A DNA stretch of 19,960 nucleotides, from NCBI GenBank assembly GCA_964651495.1, contig CAZYWP010000047.1:1-19960 (forward strand). Reading direction: 5' to 3'. Source of the stretch: CAZNVB01 sp964651495. GTDB lineage: Bacteria > Acidobacteriota > Aminicenantia > Aminicenantales > UBA8522. Below, piece after piece: positions 5,948 through 13,808 of the stretch (positions are counted from its first letter, which is position 1; each line of letters begins with the position of its first letter). The notes under the pieces were generated by a model, which saw nothing but the letters and a program-made list of their open reading frames with translations, did not search any database and was not told the origin of the DNA. The translations under genes and the position numbers were made by a program.

Positions 5948-8491
5948 ATGTCCCATGCAAAAAGAATTCTGTTGATCCTGCTGGTTTCGCTGTTCGTTCT
6001 ATCGGTCGGCGACCAGGTCGTGTTTTCGGCCCAAACGAAGGCCCTCGAGAAACCGTTCCCCGATTACGAGTCCATCCGCTTTTCTCCCGCTGCGGTCCAG
6101 ATCCCCGAGGGGGAGAACGAGATGAGCCGCCGCTACCTCAAGTTATGCGAAAAATGGATCCCGATCGCGATGCAGTACTTTAAGGACTGGCCGGTGCGGC
6201 CCAATTGTGGCCACTTCTTTGGCGGCGTCTATTGGTACGGTCTCGAGACCGCCGGCCCGGCGGCTATGATGGCTATCGTCGGCACCTCAGCCGAATACGA
6301 CGAGGCCGCCACCGGCTACTCCAAGAAACAGCTGCGGGAGGCGGCCATCAAGGGCTTGCGTTACCTCTGCTTCACCCATGACACCGGGCCGGCCGATTGT
6401 CTCCGGCCCAAGGAGAGCATGGGGCGGCCCGAGCCCGCCAACACCAAGTGGGGCGAGCGCGGCAAGGGCTTTTTTCCGGAAAGCCAATGCAGCGGCACCA
6501 TCCACAACCTCAACGTCATCGCCGCCCTCCTGCCCGACATGGTGGATGCCGAAACAGGTCAGATGCTCGCCAACATCAATATGGACTACATGGAGCGTTT
6601 CGGCACCATGCCGCCCCCCTCGGGGGTCTACAACAACACCCAGATGGAGGAGAACGGTTGGACCGCTCTAGGCCTCTCGGCCGCATACCTCCTTTTGCCC
6701 CGCCACCCGCAGGCCGAGGCCTGGTCCAAACACGCTGCCTGGTGGATGTTTTGCACCGTCACCATGCCCCAGGACAGCTTGAACCTGGGTCCGTTCGCCG
6801 ACGGCAAGACCGCGGCCGAAATCTGCAACCGGATCTATACCACCCTCCCCGACGGCATGGCCGAAAACCACGGCATCGTCCACCCGAGTTACCTTGCGTC
6901 GGGCGTGAACTACATGGGAATAACGGCTTTGCAGTACGCCCTGTTCGGACAAACGCCGCCGCCGCACCTCTTCTGGAACCGCCAATACATCTACGACCGG
7001 CTCAAGGAAACGAGCGATGCGCTCGGCTTCGCTCACCGGGTGCAGGGGATGGACTGGCCCTATTTCAACGTCGGAACCCCCGGGCTCCACGCCATGGCCA
7101 GCGTCTTTCTGCACGACCGCGAGGCGGCTTACCTCGAACGGACCGGGCTCGACTGGGTCGAGAAGGTCCAGGCCATCAATCGCGGCCGCATCCTCGACCC
7201 CGAGGTGGCCGAGATCTGCCAGACCCAGCAGGATCCGGTGGCCGTCACCGAATACGGCGGGTGGGGTTTCGCCGTCCCCTACATTCTCCACCGCGTGTTT
7301 GGCCCCGGGGAGGTGCCGTGTACGCGGGAAGAGTTTCTCGCCGCCGCCAAAGGGGTGCGGTATTATCCCCACTCGGGAGTCCTGTTCCACAAGCATGACA
7401 AGGGGCAGGTGAGCCTGAGCTGGCGCAACCAGACCATGGTCATGCCGCTGACCAACGACGGACTGGAGTTGATCGGTTCGGCCCGCGGCTCAATGCTGGC
7501 GTCCGTCGTCGTCCGTGACCATCCGGCGAGCGAGGAAACCGTCGGCCTGCGGGTGTGGAACGGCAGCGATCGGGCCTCCGCCGTGGTCAGCCAGCGCCTG
7601 GCTCAGGGGAGCGTGGCGCGCAAAGTCTTCTTCGCTTCTCTGCCCGACGGCGACACTCTGCTCATCGAGCGTCTCTTCGCCCGCAAAGAGATCACCGTCG
7701 AATCGTTGCGGCAGGGGTACTTGCACGTCGTCAACGAAAAATTCGCCTGCGCCGGAACAGACGGCCGGGCGCGCCGCACCCTGTATTATCCCGGCGGCGA
7801 AAAGACGTTTTTCGGTTTTCCCAGCCGGAATGCCGGCGATGACGTCACCCTGGCGCTCGATCACCCCGCCTGGGTTAACATCGACGACCGGATGAGCCTG
7901 TTCTTCCGGGGAAGCGGAGCGACCCGCTACATCAACCGTCATTTCTTCAAGGTCTGGCACGCCGTGGCCGACGACCTCGAGCTCAGCGTGCAGGAAACGC
8001 CGCAATCCTTTGCCAAGGACGCCCTCATCGGCGAGTTGACCACCCTGATCTGCCCCGGCCAGAAGCAAGGCGAGATCGGGGAAAACCCCCTCGTCCTGGC
8101 TGAAACGGGTGATGGGGTTCACGCCGCCCTTGTGGGAAATTATCTCACCTGGGTCAACTTCGGGGAACAGCCCTGCCGGAATGAAGCCTTTTTTGCCGGG
8201 AAAGCCGGTGACGAAATCCCGGTCTTCCCCGGCCTCAGCAGTCTGGCCGGCGAAGGCTGGGCCTATACCGTGCAGGCAGACGCTCTCGAAGGAGTTATCC
8301 TTGAGGCCCGCGGTGCCCTGAAACTCGGCGCCCCCCGATCCGATCTCCGGCTGCGGGTGGAGGCCGTCCCGGGCGGCGGCGTCTATGTGACCAATCCGGG
8401 CAAAGAGCGCGTGGAGGTGGAGTGGCGGAGAGGTCAGGTCCGGCACAAGCTCACCTTGAAATCGGGTGAAACCAGGATTTTGCCCGACTGA
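5948..8491 (+). CDS. Large exported protein, probable toroid + beta-sandwich polysaccharide lyase/hydrolase-like
   Basis: The protein has 847 residues and no family I can name with certainty. A signal peptide (KRILLILLVSLFVLSVG) is followed by a long helical region (about 40-460) rich in Trp, Tyr and His. Paired-helix patterns there suggest an (alpha/alpha) toroid. From about residue 472 (YYPHSGVLFHKHDKG) the sequence becomes beta-rich to the end, as in the C-terminal sandwich of heparinase/chondroitinase-type lyases. N307-H308, H312 and Y315 (ENHGIVHPSY) and H363-R364 resemble the Asn/His/Tyr/Arg set used by toroid lyases, but this match is by eye. If correct, it would cleave an acidic polysaccharide outside the cytoplasm by beta-elimination. 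The frame is open from 5873, but ATG 5948 has AAGGAG 5 bases upstream and starts right at the signal peptide. A glycoside hydrolase or a non-catalytic scaffold remains possible. Confidence 0.75.
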   Translation: MSHAKRILLILLVSLFVLSVGDQVVFSAQTKALEKPFPDYESIRFSPAAVQIPEGENEMSRRYLKLCEKWIPIAMQYFKDWPVRPNCGHFFGGVYWYGLETAGPAAMMAIVGTSAEYDEAATGYSKKQLREAAIKGLRYLCFTHDTGPADCLRPKESMGRPEPANTKWGERGKGFFPESQCSGTIHNLNVIAALLPDMVDAETGQMLANINMDYMERFGTMPPPSGVYNNTQMEENGWTALGLSAAYLLLPRHPQAEAWSKHAAWWMFCTVTMPQDSLNLGPFADGKTAAEICNRIYTTLPDGMAENHGIVHPSYLASGVNYMGITALQYALFGQTPPPHLFWNRQYIYDRLKETSDALGFAHRVQGMDWPYFNVGTPGLHAMASVFLHDREAAYLERTGLDWVEKVQAINRGRILDPEVAEICQTQQDPVAVTEYGGWGFAVPYILHRVFGPGEVPCTREEFLAAAKGVRYYPHSGVLFHKHDKGQVSLSWRNQTMVMPLTNDGLELIGSARGSMLASVVVRDHPASEETVGLRVWNGSDRASAVVSQRLAQGSVARKVFFASLPDGDTLLIERLFARKEITVESLRQGYLHVVNEKFACAGTDGRARRTLYYPGGEKTFFGFPSRNAGDDVTLALDHPAWVNIDDRMSLFFRGSGATRYINRHFFKVWHAVADDLELSVQETPQSFAKDALIGELTTLICPGQKQGEIGENPLVLAETGDGVHAALVGNYLTWVNFGEQPCRNEAFFAGKAGDEIPVFPGLSSLAGEGWAYTVQADALEGVILEARGALKLGAPRSDLRLRVEAVPGGGVYVTNPGKERVEVEWRRGQVRHKLTLKSGETRILPD

Positions 8492-8633
8492 CTCCGCTAA
8501 GATCCGGGTGAATCGGGTCGGGCGGTCAAATAGAGCCAGGACGTCCCGCGAGCCAGGCGAAGACAAGTCCCCCCGCGGCCTGTTTGTATTTCGATAAGAA
8601 CAGCTCGGCCATTGCCCACTCGAGGAAGCGGTT

Positions 8634-9863
8634 CTAAGGCCCTCCCCGCCGCCCGCGCTCATACACCGGGGATTCGGCGAGGAGGCCGGCGAGAATGGTG
8701 CTCCCGACCGTGAGGGCCGCCAGGATGAGGAGCGATGCCGTCATTGCTCCCGATGCCGGCGCCTTCAGCGCGTCCATCCCAAAAATAAAGATGATCCCAG
8801 AGATCTGGCCCGCGACCAGGAGCAGAGTGTTGGAGGTGGCCTCCGGCGCCGGATGGGTGATCTCGGCGGCATACTGAAACCCGATCGGCCCGGCACTCAG
8901 CAGGAAGAACCCGAAGGCGAAACCCGAAGCGAGGAGCAGCCAGTAGCTGGTTGAATACGCTATGCCCATGAGACCTGGAATGAGCCCGATGGTCGCCAAG
9001 AGGAGGAAAGGCTTTCGGCGCCGGGATTGATCGGAGAGAAGAGAGATGACGACCGCGCCGACGATGCCTCCGGCGAGCATCAGACCGCCGAGGACTCCGG
9101 CCTGGGAGATGCTGAACCCGCGCGGCCGGATGATATTTTCCACCCAAGTTGAAACGCTGTTGAACATCCCCAGCCCGACAAAGAACATGATCAAGAGGAA
9201 GAGGAAGTCGCGCCGGCGGAGCATGGACTTGAGACCCTCGAACATCAAGACGCGCGCTTCCTCGCCGGCCGGTGTCGGCGGATGCTCACGGGCGACGAGA
9301 AGAAAAAGGGCGGCTGCCGCAGCCGAGGCGATGCCATAAATCAGAAGCATCCGGGCTATTCCGATGTGAAGGGCGAGATAAGGAGTGAGAAACATGGCCA
9401 GCAGGGGACCCAGATAGAGCGCCAGCGTGCCGATGGCAGAGGCGGTTGCCCGCTCCTTTACGGGGAACCAGCGAGCGGCAATCTTGGTAATCGCGCCGAT
9501 CACGAACGGCTGCCCGAGGGCGATCCCGACCTGCGAGAGAAGCACGATCGTGAAGTGAGAAGCAAACAACCCGCGGGTGAGGCCAAAGACGGCCGTCAAC
9601 ACTGCGCCGATACCCACCGCCTTGCGGAAGCCCCAGGTGTCGATCGCATAGGCTGAGGGCAAGAAAACCAGGATGAATACGATCATGAAACTCATGGACA
9701 GAAGCCCGATCATCAAATCCGAGGTGTGGTAGAACCGCGCCGCTGCGCCGGTGATCGGGGCAAACGTTATCCATAGAACCTGGGTCATGACCGCGATCAT
9801 CACAAAAGCGAGCAGGACGACCCACCGGTAGCCGTAAGTCCGAAAGCTCTTCACTTTATTCAA
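8634..9863 (-). CDS. MFS transporter
   Basis: This 409-residue integral membrane protein has about twelve hydrophobic helices and a loop near the middle, the standard major facilitator layout. Between helices 2 and 3 is DTWGFRKAVG, a form of the MFS loop motif D-x-x-G-x-R-[KR]. ARWFPVKERATASAIG after helix 4 recalls the FLVCR-like and sugar-phosphate/organic-anion MFS groups. The substrate cannot be read from the sequence. The start is uncertain. TTG at 9863 has AGGAGAGGAGA directly before it. GTG at 9854 is better spaced from GAGGAG and would shorten the protein by three residues. It lies tail to tail with the large exported gene at 5948-8491 and 81 bases downstream of the envelope protein gene on the same strand, so it may be co-transcribed with the latter. 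Export or uptake of a glycan breakdown product is a guess. Confidence 0.85.
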   Translation of the reverse strand: MNKVKSFRTYGYRWVVLLAFVMIAVMTQVLWITFAPITGAAARFYHTSDLMIGLLSMSFMIVFILVFLPSAYAIDTWGFRKAVGIGAVLTAVFGLTRGLFASHFTIVLLSQVGIALGQPFVIGAITKIAARWFPVKERATASAIGTLALYLGPLLAMFLTPYLALHIGIARMLLIYGIASAAAAALFLLVAREHPPTPAGEEARVLMFEGLKSMLRRRDFLFLLIMFFVGLGMFNSVSTWVENIIRPRGFSISQAGVLGGLMLAGGIVGAVVISLLSDQSRRRKPFLLLATIGLIPGLMGIAYSTSYWLLLASGFAFGFFLLSAGPIGFQYAAEITHPAPEATSNTLLLVAGQISGIIFIFGMDALKAPASGAMTASLLILAALTVGSTILAGLLAESPVYERGRRGGP

Positions 9864-9944
9864 TCTCCTCTCCTTGCCGCCGGACTAATGCAAACGAATT
9901 CTTTTAATGGGAGCAGTGACATCATTCTCGATGTTGTGCTTATA

Positions 9945-10706
9945 TTAGAAGCTCACTCTCAGGCTGAAACCTCCAGGCGACAGGCCGAAATAAAAGGTGC
10001 GTTCCCCCGGCGACCTGAGATATGCGCCCTGTTTTCCCAGGTATCTGATTTCATAGTTATGGAGGTCGGAGACAGCGCGGCGGGGCTGTGTGTAGATGTT
10101 CATGAGCGAGACGGCCTCGCCCGTAACAAAGGTGAGAAGGCCGTCGGACCACGGCCGGTCAAAAGCCAAGACCGTTACCAGACCTGCGGCAGCGTTGGCG
10201 CCGAGGTTGAGCAGATGAGCGAGCCAGCCGCGTCCATCCCTCTCTCGTCTGGCGCACTCCCGGAGAAGTTCCTCGGCCTTCTGAAGCTTGAGTCGGCGCT
10301 CCTCGGATGTCCCTGCGGGCATGGCGCGAAGCCTATTCGGGCCATAGGCCGGCACGAAAGGATCGATGACCAGGCCGCCGACCCCGAGGGCGAAGGTCGC
10401 ACTTCCGACCAGCATGTCCTCGGCAAAGCCTCTGTCGGGAACATCGCGCTGCGTCGCAGGATCGAGCTTTTTATCGTTCCAGTGAGCCGCGGCGAGACCC
10501 CCCATGACGACGGCTCCCGCCGAGTAGCCGGAGATCCAGCCGAACCACCAGGCTTTTGCCCGGGGCTGGGCCGAATAGAGGGCGTTCTCGATGAAACTCA
10601 TTTGCTCCTTGACCTGTTCATCGGAAAGGGCTCGGTTCTCCTGTGGATTGGCCGCGCCCAGGGAGATGCTGAAAATCAGCAGAACCACGCAGGATAGCCT
10701 ACTCAT
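9945..10706 (-). CDS. Hypothetical exported envelope protein
   Basis: The protein has 254 residues and I do not recognise the family. It begins with a signal sequence (MSRLSCVVLLIFSISLGAA), then a charged helix. Two hydrophobic, glycine-rich stretches follow (GYSAGAVVMGGLAAA and ATFALGVGGLVIDPF). Next come a basic helix with many Arg/Glu, a third hydrophobic stretch (GANAAAGLVTVLAF) and a short beta-like tail ending GGFSLRVSF. A C-terminal Phe is typical of outer-membrane proteins, but the rest does not look like a beta barrel, so a membrane-associated periplasmic protein is as likely. ATG 10706 has GAGGAG 9 bases upstream and starts at the signal peptide. An upstream in-frame ATG (10742) overlaps the stop of a 21-codon ORF as ATGA, leaving a second start possible. 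The MFS gene follows on the same strand. Confidence 0.65.
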   Translation of the reverse strand: MSRLSCVVLLIFSISLGAANPQENRALSDEQVKEQMSFIENALYSAQPRAKAWWFGWISGYSAGAVVMGGLAAAHWNDKKLDPATQRDVPDRGFAEDMLVGSATFALGVGGLVIDPFVPAYGPNRLRAMPAGTSEERRLKLQKAEELLRECARRERDGRGWLAHLLNLGANAAAGLVTVLAFDRPWSDGLLTFVTGEAVSLMNIYTQPRRAVSDLHNYEIRYLGKQGAYLRSPGERTFYFGLSPGGFSLRVSF

Positions 10707-10738
10707 TTTTCGGACTCCTCGTCTGATCATGCTTTTTG

Positions 10739-10804
10739 TCATATCTTCACCCGGCCCGGGGGATTTATCCAGCGCTGACATTTAGGGCACTTCACGGTCA
10801 TCAT
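10739..10804 (-). CDS. Possible 21-aa CxxC mini-ORF / leader peptide
   Basis: Reading on the minus strand from ATG 10804 gives MMTVKCPKCQRWINPPGRVK plus one Ile and TGA. The CPKC knuckle recalls the start of a zinc ribbon. Its TGA overlaps the ATG at 10742, which is in frame with the downstream envelope protein (ATGA), an arrangement typical of translational coupling. AAAGGG just upstream could be a weak ribosome site. It may be a leader peptide, a decayed zinc-ribbon fragment or chance. Confidence 0.25.
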   Translation of the reverse strand: MMTVKCPKCQRWINPPGRVKI

Positions 10805-10876
10805 CGGCCCTTTGGTTTCTCCGTCAAAGAATAACAATTCAGGGAGCAGGAGTCAAACCGAGAAAAACGGGAGGCG

Positions 10877-10897
10877 GGCGGGAAAGCCGCCGCTTTT
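10877..10897. terminator. Weak terminator-like hairpin
   Basis: GGCGG, loop GAAAG, CCGCC, then GC and TTTT on the plus strand. Read on the minus strand, the hairpin lies about 110 bases after the stop of the large GH-like gene (11000), with five T about 8 bases beyond the stem. The T runs are short or displaced, so the role as terminator is tentative. Confidence 0.3.
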
Positions 10898-11036
10898 ATA
10901 ATCCGGCTTTGAGCTGATCCCAGTTCTTAACTTTATGTCGGATGATTTTGATGTCGCCCCTTTATACATTATTGCGGATTTTGGAGATGGTGTCTTTCTT
11001 TATGACGATCGGCCTGAAGCAGAGGTGAATTGCCTC
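10896..11036 (-). pseudogene. Possible decayed coding remnant overlapping the end of the GH-like gene
   Basis: In a frame different from the upstream gene, the minus strand reads EAIHLCFRPIVIKKDTISKI then RNNV, one stop, and RGDIKIIRHKVKNWDQLKAG then L and a stop. Composition looks protein-like on both sides of the internal stop. No start codon or family was recognised, so this is a weak candidate for the tail of a lost gene in an otherwise empty 293-base interval. Confidence 0.18.
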
Positions 11037-13375
11037 CGAACTTCAGTCTCCATGTACTGAATCTTGGCCTCGATCATCTCGACCAGGGTGGGATAATCCA
11101 GGTCCAGGCGGACGGCGAGGTCGAGCCGCGGGTCGCGGCGGGCGATCGGCAGCGCCTGCCTGGCGTTCTCGAGGTCTGCTGCAGCGATCTTTTCCATCTC
11201 CCTGAGAAGCGTCGTGGCCCGGGCACGGTTTGCAGCTGCGCTGGCCGGGTCTTTTGCCAGGAGATTGTAATCCCGCCGCAGGGTGAAGAAGTGGTTGGCG
11301 TTGGCCGTGGCCCTGAACAGAGTGAGCAGGTATGAAGCGAGGTCCAATTCTCGTTCGAATTCAAATTTGTCAGGCGGGGCAAAATGCTCCCGAGCAGATT
11401 CAATGGCTCTCACGCCGCGCTCCCAGAGTGCGACGGCCCTATCCATATCGGCCATCTCAACAGCCGAGATTTCGATATCCGGGGTGTAGATCGGCCTGAG
11501 CTTCAGCGCTTCGCCCGTCCCTTCCGATAAATCGGCTTCCGCCAGATAGAAGAACCGTCCGAAGAGTTTCTCCGGCAGGTTCTCTTCGGCGAGCATCAGC
11601 GGCTGCGCCGGTCCGATGAAGCTGGGTCCACGGTAATAGCCGTGCGTCAGGTGAGGGCAATGGCCGAGCGCCTGACTGAAGAAATCCCAGGCTTTGATCA
11701 CGCCGTCCGCGGCCTCGGGGCCGAAGTCCCGGCGGGCGATTTTTCGGATCTCTTCAGTCGCGCTTCCTCCCGGAATCCAGCTCAGCCTGTAAGCAAGTTC
11801 CTCGGGACGGGAGCGGGTGAAACCAGTGATGTCATAGGCGTAATAAATTGAAGTCGGTTTCTGTTGCTTAATGATCTCCATCCGCTCGCCCCAGCGCTGG
11901 AGGCAGGGGATAAAGGGCACGCCGTGGAATTCGAGCGAGACCGCGGTTTCCGTTTTGCAGCAGAGCTTCAAGCCTCGTTTTTCCGCGGCTTCCTTCTGGC
12001 TTCTGAATCGGTCGCTTGGTCCGAGAAAATCGATCGAATAATCCCAGATATTCTTGACGTAACCGTCTTTCTGGTAGAGGTGGTCTTTGTCGATCTCCGA
12101 GACAAGCTGGATCCCCGCGTCGAGCTTCTCGATCAGCCCGAGTTGAAACGGATCCTTCGACCAGATGTGGGCGGAATACGGCCAGGCCAGCAACTCGGCG
12201 TCCGGCTTGACCTTCCGGATCGCCCGGAAGACCGCATTCGTCAGGTCGGCCACGACGTCTTCGGGCGCCCGGAGCCGGCAGCGCGGGCATTCCGGTCCGT
12301 CCTTGCCGGCGCGCATGTAGCAGTGGTAAAAGCCCTCGCCGCCGATGATGGCCACCATTCCGCCCAGGGAAGGCACTCGCCGGAAGATATCGGCCCACGA
12401 TTCGGCGATGAAGCGGAGCGATTCCGGGTCGGACGGGCAGAGGCAGCGAATATCCCCGCCGTGCTGGGTGGCGCCTTTAACGTTCGGATGGGCCTGGAAT
12501 ACGGGATGGTCGGACGGAAGCTTGGGATTATAGGCGTCGAGATAGAGGTCGAGGCCGACGGACCGGCACAGCTCGGCGAGACGCGAGAGCTCGGCCAGGT
12601 TTTTCTCCCGGTCGGGGTTGCGGAGCTCGGGATAGGTCGAGCCGTCCAGATAGTCGCCGAGCTGGACAAAGGTGAAGGTGGCGTTGGCCCCGAACCGGCT
12701 CAGCGCGGAGAACGTGTCGCGGTTGACCGGACGGTCGAGACGCAATCCGCTCACGGTGAATGTCCCGTAGACATCGCCGAACATCCGTACGTCAAAGGCG
12801 GGCCGGCGCTCGACGGACATCGGCCGCAGCGCCGGAAGGCCGCGTTCGAGGAGCAACTGCTCGAGATGATAGACGCCTTGAAGGATGCCCCGCCAGGTCG
12901 GGGAGGAGATTTCAATGCGGTTCGCAGCCGCCTTCAATGAGTAGCTGTCGGCTTCGACCCGGTTCTTGGTATTGCCGATCAACTGTAACACAATTTCACG
13001 TCGAGATGAACTGTTTGGAGATGAGTCGGGCCGGAGTCGAATACCGCCGGCGTCCTGAAAAAATGAGGTGATTTCCTCCACAGCAAACATCCCCGGATCT
13101 TCCATCTTTCCGGAGGCGCGGACAGACCATTCTCCGTCGATCAGAAATTCTCGGGAATCGGTTCTCCACGGCTTCGGCAGAAATCGGCGGTTATGAGGTG
13201 TATGGAGTTCTTTATAGAACGGGCTCGCCCTTGTGTAGGCGATCTTCCGGGCGAAGATCTCCGCCAGTGAATCCTGTCGACCGGAGGCCAGCGCATCCGG
13301 GATCCATGTCGGAACCCCGAAGATCAGCAGATGCATGGCCGCAAGAAGTATGAGTTTGAGGGGATAAATTCTCAT
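11000..13375 (-). CDS. Large exported glycoside hydrolase-like protein (GH20b/GH67N-type N-terminal domain)
   Basis: The protein has 791 residues with an N-terminal signal (LKLILLAAMHLLIFGVP). Region about 95-185 looks like the alpha/beta domain in front of GH20, GH67 and GH84 barrels: EIVLQLIG, then DSYSLKAAANRIEISSPTWR and GILQGVYHLEQLL. From about 190 to 570 the pattern fits a TIM barrel, with VRMFGD, ATFTFVQLGD, GLDLYLDAYNP, VAIIGGEGFYHCYM, ELLAWPYS and PTSIYYAYDITGF as likely strand ends. E347 in GGEGFYH is a candidate acid/base, but the Asp-Glu pair of GH20 was not found. A CPRC motif follows within about 20 residues. The C-terminal 170 residues are helical. I would call it an uncharacterised exported glycosidase. 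ATG 13375 has only an AAGAGAAG ribosome site; a promoter lies just upstream. It is divergent from the toxin-antitoxin operon. Confidence 0.75.
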   Translation of the reverse strand: MRIYPLKLILLAAMHLLIFGVPTWIPDALASGRQDSLAEIFARKIAYTRASPFYKELHTPHNRRFLPKPWRTDSREFLIDGEWSVRASGKMEDPGMFAVEEITSFFQDAGGIRLRPDSSPNSSSRREIVLQLIGNTKNRVEADSYSLKAAANRIEISSPTWRGILQGVYHLEQLLLERGLPALRPMSVERRPAFDVRMFGDVYGTFTVSGLRLDRPVNRDTFSALSRFGANATFTFVQLGDYLDGSTYPELRNPDREKNLAELSRLAELCRSVGLDLYLDAYNPKLPSDHPVFQAHPNVKGATQHGGDIRCLCPSDPESLRFIAESWADIFRRVPSLGGMVAIIGGEGFYHCYMRAGKDGPECPRCRLRAPEDVVADLTNAVFRAIRKVKPDAELLAWPYSAHIWSKDPFQLGLIEKLDAGIQLVSEIDKDHLYQKDGYVKNIWDYSIDFLGPSDRFRSQKEAAEKRGLKLCCKTETAVSLEFHGVPFIPCLQRWGERMEIIKQQKPTSIYYAYDITGFTRSRPEELAYRLSWIPGGSATEEIRKIARRDFGPEAADGVIKAWDFFSQALGHCPHLTHGYYRGPSFIGPAQPLMLAEENLPEKLFGRFFYLAEADLSEGTGEALKLRPIYTPDIEISAVEMADMDRAVALWERGVRAIESAREHFAPPDKFEFERELDLASYLLTLFRATANANHFFTLRRDYNLLAKDPASAAANRARATTLLREMEKIAAADLENARQALPIARRDPRLDLAVRLDLDYPTLVEMIEAKIQYMETEVRRQFTSASGRSS

Positions 13376-13395
13376 TTTTTATCTTCTCTTCCCTT

Positions 13396-13424
13396 ATGAT
13401 AATGACTTGACGCTCTTTGTTCAA
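13396..13424 (-). promoter_or_regulatory. Promoter of the GH-like gene
   Basis: On the minus strand TTGAAC (13424-13419), 17 bases and TATCAT (13401-13396) end 20 bases before ATG 13375. Both boxes deviate from consensus but the spacing is ideal. Confidence 0.45.
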
Positions 13425-13494
13425 TGAGAATTGAGGTCGGCCGTGAGCGTCTACCGCTATATGGAAGCGCGCTTAACCGAGGGTTGCGCCGGGC

Positions 13495-13523
13495 TTGACA
13501 GCGGGTTTCGATAAGTGTACACT
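13495..13523 (+). promoter_or_regulatory. Promoter of the toxin-antitoxin operon
   Basis: TTGACA (13495-13500), 17 bases and TACACT (13518-13523) stand 33 bases before the antitoxin ATG. The -10 box lies inside the first palindromic operator, so repressor binding would block polymerase. Confidence 0.65.
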
Positions 13524-13537
13524 TCAAGTGCACACTT
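13513..13537 (+). promoter_or_regulatory. Tandem palindromic operator for toxin-antitoxin autoregulation
   Basis: AAGTGTACACTT (13513-13524) is a perfect 12-base palindrome. After one C it is repeated as AAGTGCACACTT (13526-13537), differing at one base. The centres are 13 bases apart. The first copy covers the -10 box and the second lies just downstream. Phd/YefM antitoxins are known to repress their own operons cooperatively at paired palindromes, so the antitoxin, or its complex with the toxin, is the expected ligand. Confidence 0.7.
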
Positions 13538-13556
13538 AAACAGAAGAAAGGCTTAG

Positions 13557-13808
13557 ATGAAAGCGACAATTCTCGATTTTCGCCGGCGCATGAGCGCTAT
13601 CCTTCGCGCTCTCGATCAAAACGAGTCGGTGACCATTACCTATAGAGGGAAAAAACGGGGAGTCATTGTGCCTGCCGGGCTGGCCAACCGGGGAAAAAAG
13701 CCTCTCGCTTGCCACCCCGCCTTTGGGATGTGGAAGAACCGTAAAGACATGAGAGATGTCCGGGCAGTCATGGATGAATTGCGAAGGACGCGGCGCCGTG
13801 CTGTTTGA
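13557..13808 (+). CDS. Phd/YefM-family antitoxin
   Basis: The protein has 83 residues. The N-terminal half (MKATILDFRRRMSAILRALD, then ESVTITYRGKKRGVIVP) has the Phd/YefM fold pattern: a strand, a helix and a beta hairpin. This part forms DNA-binding dimers. The C-terminal half (HPAFGMWKNRKDMRDV and a basic helix) should wrap around and inhibit the toxin. AGAAAGG lies about 6 bases before ATG 13557. The coding end overlaps the toxin start by 11 bases if the toxin begins at GTG 13798, so translation is probably coupled. In the family, the labile antitoxin neutralises the stable toxin in the cytoplasm and represses the operon. The two tandem palindromes in front of the gene fit this. Confidence 0.85.
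   Translation: MKATILDFRRRMSAILRALDQNESVTITYRGKKRGVIVPAGLANRGKKPLACHPAFGMWKNRKDMRDVRAVMDELRRTRRRAV

Noticed and set aside
7490..8662. Minus-strand open frame of 390 codons opposite the lyase-like gene
   Set aside because: Shadow of the plus-strand gene; composition is low in aromatic order and no family is visible.
11864..12940. Plus-strand open frame of 358 codons opposite the GH-like gene
   Set aside because: Shadow frame with skewed composition; the opposite strand has a signal peptide and domain patterns.
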